A stretch of 64,000 nt of DNA. Source: Dyadobacter pollutisoli. Lineage in GTDB: Bacteria; Bacteroidota; Bacteroidia; Cytophagales; Spirosomataceae. The position numbers were made by a program, and so were the translations under genes. The notes below the pieces were generated by a model. That model did no database searches. It saw only the letters and a list, made by a program, of their open reading frames with translations, and was not told the origin of the DNA. Positions 8,080 to 17,023 of the stretch are shown one piece after another; position 1 is the first letter of the stretch, and each line of letters begins with the position of its first letter. Location of the stretch: positions 5,544,001 through 5,608,000 of the forward strand of contig NZ_CP112998.1 in assembly GCF_026625565.1 (NCBI RefSeq). Reading direction: 5' to 3'.

Positions 8080-9210
8080 ATGAAAAAAGTTGTATTTCTT
8101 TTCGGTTTGATGATTTTCCTCTCACAGGTCATGAATTCCTGTGGCGGTAAATCTGACAATCCCGAACCAGGGCCTTCCGGAAATACACCCACGCCATTGC
8201 AATGGACCAAGCCTGCCTATTTTCCAGATCCTGTTTACGACCTTTCCAAAAATCCGTTAACCGTTGAAGGTGTAGAGCTGGGCCGCTTTCTGTTTTACGA
8301 TGGTATCCTCTCCCGGACAGACAAAATCGGATGTGGTACCTGTCATCAGCAGGTGGCCGCATTCACACATCACGGACACGACGTTAGCCACGGCGTCGAT
8401 GATCAGCTCGGAACCAGAAATGCGCCCTCTGTCCAGAACATGGCCTGGAATACATCATTCTTTTGGGATGGAGGCGTGCATGATATGGACATGGTTCCGC
8501 CGGTACCGATTCAGAACGAAGTGGAAATGGGCGAGCGCGTCGGTAATGTGATTGAAAAACTCCGTAAAACCCCGGTAGCAGGTGCGGCCAAGCAGGTTAA
8601 TTATCCCAAAATGTTCAAAGCAGCATTTGGAACCGATGAAATCAATGCGGACAGAATGATGAAAGCATTGTCACAGTTTATGATGACGATTGTTTCAGCC
8701 ACTTCCAAATACGACTACTTCCTGAAAGGCGATGCTTCCGCATTAACCGCCCAGGAAAAGGCAGGAATGACACTTTTCAAGCAAAAATGTGCCTCTTGCC
8801 ACAGTAGCGAGCTTTTTACGGATTTCAGTTTTCGGAATAATGGTTTGATACCAAACAAAATCAATGACCAGGGAAGGTATGCGATCACATTGAATGAGGC
8901 CGACCGGCTGAAATTCAAAGTACCGAGCCTGCGCAATGTGGGCCTGACTGCGCCTTACATGCATGACGGACGTTTCACGACTTTGCAGGAAGTGCTCGAC
9001 CATTATGCCAATGATCAGAACAGTGGAAAAGACAGTATTTACATTTCACCAACACTTGATCCTTTGCTGAATGTAGCGGGTCAAAAACGTGGCATAGCGC
9101 TCTCCAATGCAGAAAAGCAATCGATCATTGCTTTTCTGAGAACACTCAATGATGATCAGTTAATGAATGATAAACGTTTTTCAGACCCAGGAGTAGGGAC
9201 ATCTTTTTAG
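8080..9210 (+). CDS. MbnH/MauG-type di-heme cytochrome c peroxidase, lipoprotein
   Basis: A 376-residue exported lipoprotein (lipobox NSC, Cys21) with two c-type haem sites, CGTCH at 85-89 and CASCH at 237-241. Other family segments are GVELGRFLFYDGILS, LGTRNAPSVQNMAWN, FFWDGGVHDMD, FKVPSLRNVGLTAPYMHDGRF (Met294 in the distal-ligand region) and the C-terminal LSNAEKQSIIAFLRTLN. The family spans bacterial cytochrome c peroxidases and MauG/MbnH enzymes, which oxidise residues of partner proteins. Tight linkage to an MbnP gene argues for the MbnH-like role, with the upstream lipoprotein as substrate. Action on H2O2 alone remains possible. Both proteins probably sit on the same membrane leaflet. 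Confidence 0.88.
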   Translation: MKKVVFLFGLMIFLSQVMNSCGGKSDNPEPGPSGNTPTPLQWTKPAYFPDPVYDLSKNPLTVEGVELGRFLFYDGILSRTDKIGCGTCHQQVAAFTHHGHDVSHGVDDQLGTRNAPSVQNMAWNTSFFWDGGVHDMDMVPPVPIQNEVEMGERVGNVIEKLRKTPVAGAAKQVNYPKMFKAAFGTDEINADRMMKALSQFMMTIVSATSKYDYFLKGDASALTAQEKAGMTLFKQKCASCHSSELFTDFSFRNNGLIPNKINDQGRYAITLNEADRLKFKVPSLRNVGLTAPYMHDGRFTTLQEVLDHYANDQNSGKDSIYISPTLDPLLNVAGQKRGIALSNAEKQSIIAFLRTLNDDQLMNDKRFSDPGVGTSF

Positions 9211-9275
9211 GCTGTCGGCACTCGGCAATCGGCTTTCAAAAAAGGCCGACAGCCGACAGCCGACAGCCGAATGCC
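9210..9275. repeat. GC-rich imperfect palindrome built from CGGCTGT units, copy 1
   Basis: The left arm (9210-9237) reads GCTGTCGGC..TCGGC..TCGGCTTTC. The right arm (9244-9275) contains three tandem 7-mers of the complement (CCGACAG). The arms can pair with about 6 bases between them. Similar sequence recurs at 52091-52194. It separates the peroxidase gene from the second CxGKC gene and could terminate or attenuate transcription. Confidence 0.7.
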
Positions 9276-9278
9276 AAA

Positions 9279-9656
9279 ATGCGATCCGTCATATCCTACA
9301 TATTGCTCTTCTCAATTATGCTGCCCACGCTCAGCCCGTGGGGGACGATCGCGTATTTCAAGTTGAACCGGGATTACATTGCGAGAGTTCTGTGCGAGAA
9401 CCGCGCACGGCCACAAATGCATTGCAATGGGAAATGTTATCTTGCCAAAAAACTAAAACAGCAGCAGGAAAAGCAGGATAAGGAAACATCGGAAAAAGTG
9501 CAGAATACACCCGTTATTCAGCTATTCACTTCGCCTTTTCATTCTTACAGTTTTGAAACCTCACCGGCTGTTTTTCTGGAAAAAGTCCGGTTTTTCCATC
9601 AGCTGCAATGTTATACCGCTCCGGCAGCGAAACTCCTGCGTCCTCCCAAAAGATAA
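9279..9656 (+). CDS. Small membrane-anchored protein with C-x9-C-x3-C (CxGKC) motif, copy 2
   Basis: A 125-residue paralogue of the protein at 6768: basic N-terminus, one hydrophobic segment, then YFKLNRDYIARVLCENRARP and MHCNGKCYLAKKL with Cys39, Cys49 and Cys53, the same spacing as copy 1. A Gln/Lys-rich helix follows, and the C-terminus is unlike copy 1. Only the Cys block and the preceding RDYI segment are conserved between the two, pointing to that block as the functional part. It lies just upstream of the TonB-dependent receptor. Function is unknown; metal or haem handling is inferred from context. Confidence 0.7.
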   Translation: MRSVISYILLFSIMLPTLSPWGTIAYFKLNRDYIARVLCENRARPQMHCNGKCYLAKKLKQQQEKQDKETSEKVQNTPVIQLFTSPFHSYSFETSPAVFLEKVRFFHQLQCYTAPAAKLLRPPKR

Positions 9657-9708
9657 GTTCAAAGGTCAAATAATACCTAGCTGAATTTTTATCTTTATAT
9701 TAATCTCA

Positions 9709-12063
9709 ATGAACCTGAAAATATTTTTACAGGCTATAATCCTGTATATCTGCGCGTTGACAACGCATGCCCAAACCATTGAAGGCAAAGTGTTCGACTC
9801 GCAGACCAAAGAACCAGTACCCGGCGCAACAGTCCAGTTAAGCGACTCCAAAGTCGGTACTACGACTGACAACAACGGTCATTTCCTGCTCAATAGCGAC
9901 CAGACCAATGTGACGATTAAAATTTCAAGCATTGGTTTTTCTGCCCGAGAAATCATCGTCAGTGACTCCAAACCGATCACGATTGGCCTCGAAGCTGCCT
10001 CCGAAAATCTGCAATCCGTGGTGGTAACTGGCAACCGGGAGGCTGCATTGCGAACCGAGAGCCCGATAGCGATCTCCAAACTGACCCCGAGAATGATCGA
10101 CGAGGCGAAACCTACCGCCATGTACGAGATCGTCAACAAAGTCCCAGGCGTGATGATGGTGAATCTGGGTAATGAGCAGCATTCTATGGCCATTCGTCAG
10201 CCTTTCACGACCAATTCCTACTTCCTATATATGGAAGACGGTGTGCCGATCCGGCCGATGGGCGTTTTTAATCATAACTCCATTCTCGAATTTAACCAGT
10301 TTGCAATCAGCTCGGTGGAAGTAGTGAAGGGACCGGTTTCTTCCATTTATGGCCCGGAAGCCGTTGGTGGGGCGATTAACTTTATCACCCAGCGTCCTAC
10401 CATTTTACCGACTGCCAAAATCGGTATTCAGGCCGATCAATGGGGTTACAAACGGCTACAATATGGCGCAGGGGCGATGATGGGCAAGTTCGGAGTGTAC
10501 GTGGGCGGCTTCACGGCACGGCAGCGGGATGCCTGGATGAAAAGCTCCGACTACGACAAGAACTCAATCAATGCGAGGCTCGAATATCATTTCTCGCCAT
10601 CAACGCGGCTCATTTATACGCTGGCTTACAGCAAATACGACTCGCAAACCAGCGGAAGCGTGGATAGTGTAGCGTTTTATTCAAGACAATATGTGAGTAC
10701 TACGGATTTCACTTACCGCAAATCCAACTCTCTACGAAGCAGATTGACTTTTGAAAAAGACTGGAAAAATGGTTCTCAATCATTCATTACTGCTTTTGCC
10801 AGAAAAAATGAGCACGGACAAAACCCCAACTACGGTATCAGATGGACAACCGGACAAACAACCGCCCGCGGAGAGATCAATTCCAACGATTTCAAAAGCC
10901 TGGGCCTGATCGCGCAACATAGTCAGCGCTTCAATTTTCTGAATTCCAAACTGATCACAGGCGCCGTTTTCGATTTTTCTCCGTCGAGTTACTGGTCATA
11001 TCAAGTGGATCTGGCTGCCCAGTTGAGGCCAGACAAAAAATCGGTTGAGAAATACACCATTGTTAAGGAACGCCCTGAAATCAGGAATTCGGATTATGAT
11101 GCTGATATCAAAAACACGGCGGCTTATGCGCAGTATGACTTTGAAATTTTGCCGAAGTTACGGGTTTCTGCGGGTGTACGTTACGACCGGATGTCGTTCA
11201 GTTATACCAATTTTCTGGATAGCACATCAGGGAGCAAATCGTACAGCAAAGTCACTCCGAAAATCGGCGCTACCTATGATTTGGGCAAAGGAAAAGGTAT
11301 TTATGCCAATTATTCCAGAGGCTTTTCACCTCCCGGCCTGACTTCGGTTTTCAGGAAACGTACGGTTCCGCTGCCAAATGGTGATCTGTTTTACTACAAT
11401 TTACAACCAGCTCAGTTCAACAATGCGGAGATCGGTGGCTGGGCTTCTGTTTTGAATAACAAAATCTATCTCGATCTGGCGTTTTATCAAATGAATGGCC
11501 GTAATGAATTGCTGAATGTAAGGCTTCCTGACAATTCTTACGACTATCAGTCCGCAGGAAAAACGCTGCATCGTGGCGTGGAATTTGGTGTGACTTACAA
11601 GCCCTCCAAAGAGTTTTTCTTCCGTTTTGGAGGTACCAGCGCCATTCACCGGTACGAAGAATTTATCCTGAGCAGCCGAGAATCCGACGCATTGAAAAAC
11701 GTGAATGGAAAAGATATGCCGTCGTCGCCCCGCTGGATGTGGAACTCGGAATTCAGTTATTATCCCAAATGGTTCAAGAATTTCCGGAGCTCGGTGGAAT
11801 GGCAGCATGTGGCTTCCTACTACCAAAATCAGATCAATTCGGTGAAGTATGAAGGTTACGACATCCTCAATTTCCGGGTAGGTTATCAATGGAAAGGTGT
11901 AGAAGTGTTTTCTAACATTCTAAACCTCACGGATGTGCTTTATGCAACCAATGCGACACGCGGAAACAACGCTACCGACCGCACAACCTACAACGCCGCG
12001 GCGCCAAGAACATTTGTTTTTGGAATCCAGTACACATTCACCGGTAAAAAAGAATTGCTATGA
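9709..12063 (+). CDS. TonB-dependent outer-membrane receptor of the metal locus
   Basis: A 784-residue outer-membrane receptor. The signal peptide ends THAQ; a carboxypeptidase-regulatory-like domain follows (IEGKVFDSQTKEPVPGATV). The plug starts near 108 (VVVTGNREAALRTESPIAIS, VPGVMM, SSVEVVKGPVSSIYGPEAVG with the usual GGAINFITQ). The remainder is a 22-strand barrel ending in the aromatic pattern FVFGIQYTF, close to the C-terminus. There is no SusD partner, so it is a metal/siderophore-type receptor rather than a glycan receptor. The stop overlaps the next start (ATGA), coupling it to the PepSY gene. Substrate is unproven; a copper or other metal complex is inferred from the neighbouring MbnP/MbnH pair. 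Confidence 0.92.
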   Translation: MNLKIFLQAIILYICALTTHAQTIEGKVFDSQTKEPVPGATVQLSDSKVGTTTDNNGHFLLNSDQTNVTIKISSIGFSAREIIVSDSKPITIGLEAASENLQSVVVTGNREAALRTESPIAISKLTPRMIDEAKPTAMYEIVNKVPGVMMVNLGNEQHSMAIRQPFTTNSYFLYMEDGVPIRPMGVFNHNSILEFNQFAISSVEVVKGPVSSIYGPEAVGGAINFITQRPTILPTAKIGIQADQWGYKRLQYGAGAMMGKFGVYVGGFTARQRDAWMKSSDYDKNSINARLEYHFSPSTRLIYTLAYSKYDSQTSGSVDSVAFYSRQYVSTTDFTYRKSNSLRSRLTFEKDWKNGSQSFITAFARKNEHGQNPNYGIRWTTGQTTARGEINSNDFKSLGLIAQHSQRFNFLNSKLITGAVFDFSPSSYWSYQVDLAAQLRPDKKSVEKYTIVKERPEIRNSDYDADIKNTAAYAQYDFEILPKLRVSAGVRYDRMSFSYTNFLDSTSGSKSYSKVTPKIGATYDLGKGKGIYANYSRGFSPPGLTSVFRKRTVPLPNGDLFYYNLQPAQFNNAEIGGWASVLNNKIYLDLAFYQMNGRNELLNVRLPDNSYDYQSAGKTLHRGVEFGVTYKPSKEFFFRFGGTSAIHRYEEFILSSRESDALKNVNGKDMPSSPRWMWNSEFSYYPKWFKNFRSSVEWQHVASYYQNQINSVKYEGYDILNFRVGYQWKGVEVFSNILNLTDVLYATNATRGNNATDRTTYNAAAPRTFVFGIQYTFTGKKELL

Positions 12064-13592
12064 TCGACGAAATCAATGTAAAACCGAAAGATTCTTTCAA
12101 AAAGAAAATTGAAAGTAAGATCCGGAAGAACATATATCGCTGGCACAAAACGCTGGGCTTATTCGCCATTGTCCCTACCCTGTTCTGGACGATGTCCGGC
12201 CTGATGCACCCGTTTATGTCGCATTGGTTTAAAACCAGTATCCCCAATGAGTTTTACAAAGCGGAAACTGTACTTCCAGCCGACGTAAAGCTGTCGCTGG
12301 GAGATGTTTTAAAACAAAACAAGGTGACTGAGTTTAAGAACTTCCGGCTTGTGAAGTTTGCAGGGAGCAGTTATTTCCAGGTGAAAGACATTGAAGATCA
12401 ATTACATTACTTCAATTCCGCGACCGGCACCGAGCTTAAAAACGGCGATGAACAATACGCGCAACACATGGCCCGCTTCATGCTGGGCGACCAGAAATCT
12501 AAAATTATTTCCAGCACCCGCCTGACTGAATTTACCGATCAATACAAATACGTGAACCGTTTTCTGCCGGTCTGGAAAGTCAGTTTTGACGATGACCGCA
12601 AAATGGATGTTTACGTGGAAACCGGTCAGAGCCGCTTTGCAACGTTTAATGATAGCGGCAGGAAAGCATTCATTTGGATATTCGGCACATTTCACAACTG
12701 GGGATTTATGGACCTGATAGTCAATAACACGCTCAGGATTACAATCATGGTACTATTCCTGAGCCTCATCGTTTTCTCCGCGGTGGCAGGTGTGGTAATT
12801 TATGGTTTAATGTGGAAAAAATTCAAGCCCGCGAGGCCAGGTAACCAGCGCGGACTGTTGCGCAAGTACCATCGCTCCATTGGCATCTGGACTAGTATTG
12901 TCACATTCACATTCGCCTTTTCGGGCGCTTATCACGTCTTGCAAAAGCTCGATCCCGATGAACGGTTGAAATATGTTTACGATCCGGTGATCAAAACCGA
13001 ATCGGTCGCCCAGGCTTCCATGATCGATCTGACTGGCGTTTCTAACATTGGACTGATCAAATGGGGAGAAAATATCTTTTGGCAAACTGTCAAAAAAGAT
13101 TGGGAAACCGACGAAACCGTTGTGGATTACACCAACATTAAAGACGGGAAAAAGCTGGAAGACGGTAATATTAGGTTTGCCAAATACCTTTCCCGGAAGT
13201 TTGCAGCCCAGGAAGAACGTAACGCCGCGAGCTGCTGCGACCTGATGGAAGCGCAGATCTCATCGCCGATTTCTGATGCCGGGATAGAAAAAGCGTCCAT
13301 GGTTACGAGCTTCGCGGGTGAGTACGGTTTCGTAAACAAGCGACTACCGGTTGTAAAACTGGCTTACGACACGCCGGAGCATACTACCTACTACATTGAA
13401 ACGACAACAAGCCGATTGTCCACCAAAGTGGAAGATCACAACCGGCGGGAGGGGTTAAGTTTTGCATTCTTACATAAATACAATGCATTTGATTTTTTAG
13501 GTAAAAACGCCCGTGACGGTATCATGACCTTCGCGGCCGCCTGTGTTTTGCTGGTGAGCATATTAGGCTTGCTGGTGTTTTTAAAAAGATGA
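12060..13592 (+). CDS. PepSY-associated TM helix protein (putative metal or chelate reductase)
   Basis: A 510-residue inner-membrane protein with four TM segments (about 33-56, 224-251, 275-295, 486-508) and two periplasmic PepSY-containing regions. Histidines in or beside the helices (His29, His50, His271, His292) are placed as expected for bis-His haem b ligation in PepSY reductases such as FoxB, which reduce siderophore-bound iron. A vicinal pair Cys392-Cys393 in the second periplasmic region is unusual and could bind metal. It is translationally coupled to the TonB receptor, the order typical of receptor/reductase pairs. The reductase role is inference from family and context. Confidence 0.82.
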   Translation: MIDEINVKPKDSFKKKIESKIRKNIYRWHKTLGLFAIVPTLFWTMSGLMHPFMSHWFKTSIPNEFYKAETVLPADVKLSLGDVLKQNKVTEFKNFRLVKFAGSSYFQVKDIEDQLHYFNSATGTELKNGDEQYAQHMARFMLGDQKSKIISSTRLTEFTDQYKYVNRFLPVWKVSFDDDRKMDVYVETGQSRFATFNDSGRKAFIWIFGTFHNWGFMDLIVNNTLRITIMVLFLSLIVFSAVAGVVIYGLMWKKFKPARPGNQRGLLRKYHRSIGIWTSIVTFTFAFSGAYHVLQKLDPDERLKYVYDPVIKTESVAQASMIDLTGVSNIGLIKWGENIFWQTVKKDWETDETVVDYTNIKDGKKLEDGNIRFAKYLSRKFAAQEERNAASCCDLMEAQISSPISDAGIEKASMVTSFAGEYGFVNKRLPVVKLAYDTPEHTTYYIETTTSRLSTKVEDHNRREGLSFAFLHKYNAFDFLGKNARDGIMTFAAACVLLVSILGLLVFLKR

Positions 13593-13698
13593 GACTACCG
13601 ATGACGAAAGTCATGATTAAACATTCATTAAAATCGAGGAAAATTGAGAGACGCATTGTTTCTTTGCAGAAAATTGAAAGCAGGCAATTAATATAAAT

Positions 13699-14028
13699 AT
13701 GCAAAGCGGAGAAAAAAACGCACAGCCCTGGTTGGGTAAAATGCAGGAAAAATGGGGATTGGAAACAACCAGGCAAGTTCTTTTGGTATTGGCCGTTTTT
13801 AGTCTTTCAGGCTCGTCAGTGGTCTGGCTCAGAAAAGGGCTTTTTTACCTTTTGGGCTATGACGAAACAACACCAATGTGGCTGAAAACCATCACTTATA
13901 TTCTCTTTATTTTCCCGACATATCAGAGTCTTTTATTGCTTTACGGCTTCCTATTGGGTCAATTCTCATTCTTTTGGGAAAAAGAAAAGAAAATGTTCCG
14001 CTGGGTAAAGGCGAAATTCAGCAAATAA
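13699..14028 (+). CDS. Small two-helix membrane protein, DUF6787-like
   Basis: A 109-residue protein with a soluble N-terminus (WLGKMQEKWGLETTRQVLLV), two TM helices and a basic C-terminus. The KWGL-x3-RQVLLVL start and the hydrophobic pair resemble small Bacteroidota membrane proteins that I recall as DUF6787, with moderate certainty. It follows the PepSY gene after 106 bases, so it may be transcribed with the metal locus, but no conserved metal ligands are visible. Function is unknown. Confidence 0.65.
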   Translation: MQSGEKNAQPWLGKMQEKWGLETTRQVLLVLAVFSLSGSSVVWLRKGLFYLLGYDETTPMWLKTITYILFIFPTYQSLLLLYGFLLGQFSFFWEKEKKMFRWVKAKFSK

Positions 14029-14045
14029 ACAATATCATTATTTTG

Positions 14046-14090
14046 AAAGAGGGTGAATCGGGCAGGCAATCTGCAGGTTCACCCTTTCTT
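14046..14090 (+). terminator. Terminator at the end of the metal locus
   Basis: GGGTGAA (14051-14057) pairs with TTCACCC (14078-14084), with an inner GCAG/CTGC stem, followed by TTTCTT. It closes the run of genes from 6768 and separates it from the MscS gene. Confidence 0.7.
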
Positions 14091-14234
14091 CGTATTGACC
14101 CATTTGGTGTCGAATAATTTCGAGTCGAGGAATTGCGTATAGTATTAGGTAATCTGTTAATATTGACGGATTTTGCATTGTAAAACCTTACCATTTACTC
14201 AACCAAGTTCACTAATCTCAAAACTTCTACCAAC

Positions 14235-15047
14235 ATGAACTACGATCTTGTCAGGGCACAGCTAAGTGCCGCAATTACTTTGTATGGAGCTAAAATCGCC
14301 CTTGCGTTAGTTGCCTTCATCATTGGAAGGCTCATTATTGGAAAAATAAGTTCTCTTGTCTCCAATGTGATGAGCAGAAGGAAAGTAGACGTTGATGTAC
14401 AACCTTTCCTAAGCTCGCTGCTTGTAGTACTACTGAATGTGATGCTGCTTTTGAGCATTGCGGGAATCATTGGCATTGAAACCTCCTCGTTCGTTGCCGT
14501 ACTCGGGGCCGCAGGTCTGGCGGTAGGTCTGGCGTTGCAAGGTAGTCTTGCCAATTTTGCAGGTGGGGTTCTGATATTAATTTTCAAACCTTATCGCGTC
14601 GGTGACCTCATCAATGCGCAGGGATTTACGGGCACGGTTGAGGGCGTGCAGATTTTCAATACGGTTCTCGTCACTCCCGATAACAAGACGATCATTTTGC
14701 CAAACGGCCCACTTTCCACCTCTCCGATCACGAATATTTCGGGCAAAGGTAAAATTCGGGTAGATATGGTTTTTGCGGCCGGCAGCCAGAATGGTGTGGA
14801 TAAAATACGGGCATCAGTACAAAAAGCGATAGACGCCTGTCCGACTGCATTGAAAGAAATTTCACATGACATTTTGGTTACCAAACTGACCGAGAATGCG
14901 ATTTTCTTTGATGTACGTGTCTGGACCCCGAGCGTTACTTATTGGGAAACTTACTACGATGTGCACGAAGGAATCAGTCGGCAATTTGCATTGGATGGCA
15001 TACAGGCCCCTAAACCAGCAGAGGTTAGCGTCGCATTAAAACAGTAA
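14235..15047 (+). CDS. mscS: Small-conductance mechanosensitive ion channel (MscS family)
   Basis: A 270-residue inner-membrane channel that releases solutes on hypo-osmotic shock. Two TM helices precede the pore-lining TM3, recognisable as GAAGLAVGLALQGSLANFAG with alternating Gly/Ala packing. The beta domain follows (FKPYRVGDLINAQGFTGTVEGV, TPDNKTIILPNGPL), then the alpha/beta C-terminal domain. Length and topology match compact MscS/YggB proteins. It stands between a terminator and ffh, with only 45 bases before ffh. Confidence 0.95.
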   Translation: MNYDLVRAQLSAAITLYGAKIALALVAFIIGRLIIGKISSLVSNVMSRRKVDVDVQPFLSSLLVVLLNVMLLLSIAGIIGIETSSFVAVLGAAGLAVGLALQGSLANFAGGVLILIFKPYRVGDLINAQGFTGTVEGVQIFNTVLVTPDNKTIILPNGPLSTSPITNISGKGKIRVDMVFAAGSQNGVDKIRASVQKAIDACPTALKEISHDILVTKLTENAIFFDVRVWTPSVTYWETYYDVHEGISRQFALDGIQAPKPAEVSVALKQ

Positions 15048-15053
15048 AAGCAG

Positions 15054-15061
15054 TACATTTG
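15054..15061 (+). promoter_or_regulatory. Candidate -7 element of ffh
   Basis: TACATTTG matches TAnnTTTG and lies just after the mscS stop, about 32 bases before the ffh ATG. The -33 box is not clear. Confidence 0.45.
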
Positions 15062-15092
15062 TGAATTCGAATAAAATCATACATAACATTCC

Positions 15093-16415
15093 ATGTTTGA
15101 AAACTTACAGGACAAGCTTAATAATGCCTTTCGCACACTAAAAGGAAAGGATAGGATTTCAGATATAAATGTTGCCGCAACTACCAAAGAAGTCCGCAAA
15201 GCACTAGTCGACGCCGATGTTAACTTCAAGGTTGCCAAGGAAATTACAGACCGGATCAGAGAAAAAGCACTCGACAGAAAAATATTGATCTCTGTTGAGC
15301 CGGGGCAGATGTTTGTAAAGATCGTTCAGGAAGAATTGACTGAACTGATGGGTGGCCAGGCTGAGGGGATCAACATTAAAGGCGACCCTGCGGTGATTTT
15401 GATCGCCGGTTTGCAAGGTTCGGGTAAGACCACTTTTTCAGGTAAGCTTGCTACTTTATTAAAAAAACAAGGCCGCCAGGTATTGCTAACAGCCTGCGAC
15501 GTGTACCGTCCCGCTGCGATTGACCAGTTGAAAGTATTGGGCGAGCAGGTAGGTGTGGAAGTGTACTCGGAGCCTGAAAATAAAAATCCCGTCAGCATTG
15601 CCCAAAACGCTGTGGCCTACGCCCGGAAGGTCGGGAAAAAGATCGTGATCGTCGATACGGCCGGACGTCTGGCCGTGGATGAGGTCATGATGCAAGAAGT
15701 TGCAGACATTAAATCCGCTTTAAAGCCTTCTGAAATTTTGTTCGTCGTGGATTCCATGACCGGACAAGATGCTGTGAATACTGCGAAAACTTTCAATGAA
15801 AGGCTGAATTTCGATGGTGTGGTATTGACCAAACTCGACGGTGATGCACGTGGTGGAGCGGCGCTTTCCATTCGTCAGATCGTTGATAAGCCTATCAAAT
15901 ACATCAGTACCGGCGAAAAAATGGAAGCCCTGGATTCTTTCTATCCAGACAGGATGGCGAGCAGGATCCTCGGTATGGGTGATGTGATATCTCTTGTGGA
16001 GCGCGCCCAGCAGGCATTTGATGAAGATGAAGCCAAACGCATTAATGCTAAAATGCGTCAGAATAAATTCGATTTTGACGACTTTTTAGGCCAGCTACAG
16101 CAGATCAAAAAGATGGGTAATGTGAAAGATCTGATCGGTATGATCCCTGGAATGGGTAGTGCTATGAAAGATCTGGATATCGACAATGAGTCCTTCAAAC
16201 CGATTGAGGCCATTATCCAATCCATGACCAAAAAAGAACGAGAAAACCCGGATATTATCGACGGAAGCAGAAAAAAGCGAATTGCGACCGGTAGCGGTAC
16301 GTCCATTCTGCAGGTAAACAATCTGATCAAGCAATTCGACGAGATGCGCAAAATGATGAAGAAAATGAATACCATGCAGGCGGCCGGCAAGCTGGGCAAA
16401 GCAATCCGTCGCTAA
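15093..16415 (+). CDS. ffh: Signal recognition particle protein Ffh
   Basis: The 440-residue SRP54 homologue, which binds signal sequences and 4.5S RNA and hands ribosomes to FtsY at the membrane. The N-terminal helical bundle is followed by the GTPase domain: G1 GLQGSGKTT (106-114), DTAGR (188-192), TKLDGDARGG (about 247-256). The Met-rich M domain occupies the C-terminal 130 residues (GMIPGMGSAMKDL, SGTSILQVNNLIKQF, MRKMMKKMNTM). Full length. A small secreted-protein gene follows after 11 bases, possibly in the same transcript. Confidence 0.98.
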   Translation: MFENLQDKLNNAFRTLKGKDRISDINVAATTKEVRKALVDADVNFKVAKEITDRIREKALDRKILISVEPGQMFVKIVQEELTELMGGQAEGINIKGDPAVILIAGLQGSGKTTFSGKLATLLKKQGRQVLLTACDVYRPAAIDQLKVLGEQVGVEVYSEPENKNPVSIAQNAVAYARKVGKKIVIVDTAGRLAVDEVMMQEVADIKSALKPSEILFVVDSMTGQDAVNTAKTFNERLNFDGVVLTKLDGDARGGAALSIRQIVDKPIKYISTGEKMEALDSFYPDRMASRILGMGDVISLVERAQQAFDEDEAKRINAKMRQNKFDFDDFLGQLQQIKKMGNVKDLIGMIPGMGSAMKDLDIDNESFKPIEAIIQSMTKKERENPDIIDGSRKKRIATGSGTSILQVNNLIKQFDEMRKMMKKMNTMQAAGKLGKAIRR

Positions 16416-16426
16416 TCACCCCCTCG

Positions 16427-16927
16427 ATGAAAAGGATCATTCTTGTTCTGACGTTACTGCTTTTTTTTAGTCCCGAAAAAGTGAAAGCGCAAGCGTCGGT
16501 AGGTTACTATCCGTGGAGCAGCCTGCTTTCGATAAGCACCAATCCTGAGAAAGCTGTGTGGCTGGATGCACGTTTTCAGACCAATTCGCTTTTCAGCAGT
16601 CTGAGTGTGGACATTCTCCCGATGGTCAATCTGAAAAGAGGAGAAGTGGTTCAATGGTATCTGGGAGGCGGTTTGCGGATCAATCCATTATACAGAATTG
16701 CCGACGCGGATGCAGATTTGATCACTATCGATGGTTACTCGGTCAATGTCGGTGTAAGGATCGCGCCACTTCCTCAAAACAGGAGAATCAAGCTGGTATT
16801 AGAGCTGAATCCGTACGTGAAGGATGATTTTGCGAGCGGGGTTTTGAAAAGCCATTTTGGTCTCGCTTACGTTTTTGGTAAAAAGAAAAAAGAGGCGCCG
16901 GTGACAGAAACACCTGCGAATCCATAA
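16427..16927 (+). CDS. Secreted protein with outer-membrane-like beta strands, unknown function
   Basis: A 166-residue protein with a clear signal peptide (MKRIILVLTLLLFFSPEKVKAQ) and alternating aromatic/polar strands (WYLGGGLRINPLYR, LVLELNPYVKDDF, SHFGLAYVFGKKKK) suggesting a small beta-barrel or beta-sandwich in the outer membrane. I do not recognise a named family. The C-terminal KKKKEAPVTETPANP tail extends past the last strand, so it is not a canonical barrel C-terminus. It is 11 bases after ffh and precedes a strong hairpin. Confidence 0.65.
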   Translation: MKRIILVLTLLLFFSPEKVKAQASVGYYPWSSLLSISTNPEKAVWLDARFQTNSLFSSLSVDILPMVNLKRGEVVQWYLGGGLRINPLYRIADADADLITIDGYSVNVGVRIAPLPQNRRIKLVLELNPYVKDDFASGVLKSHFGLAYVFGKKKKEAPVTETPANP

Positions 16928-16949
16928 TTTTAATAATTTCTTAGTCTTG

Positions 16950-16998
16950 AAATGCTCCCTAATCCGGCGAAATTGCCGTTAATTTGGGAGCATTTTTA
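16950..16998 (+). terminator. Terminator after the ffh transcript
   Basis: AAATGCTCCC (16950-16959) pairs with GGGAGCATTT (16986-16995); an inner CGGC/GCCG stem is present and T residues follow. The open frame upstream of the next gene's ATG at 17024 runs through this hairpin, which argues against the earlier start. Confidence 0.85.
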
Positions 16999-17023
16999 TT
17001 TCCTCCGAACCTGTCGTTTCAGT

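Noticed and set aside
9709..12063. TonB receptor as a SusC of a glycan utilisation locus
   Set aside because: No SusD gene or glycoside hydrolase is adjacent; the receptor is coupled to a PepSY gene and follows MbnP/MbnH.
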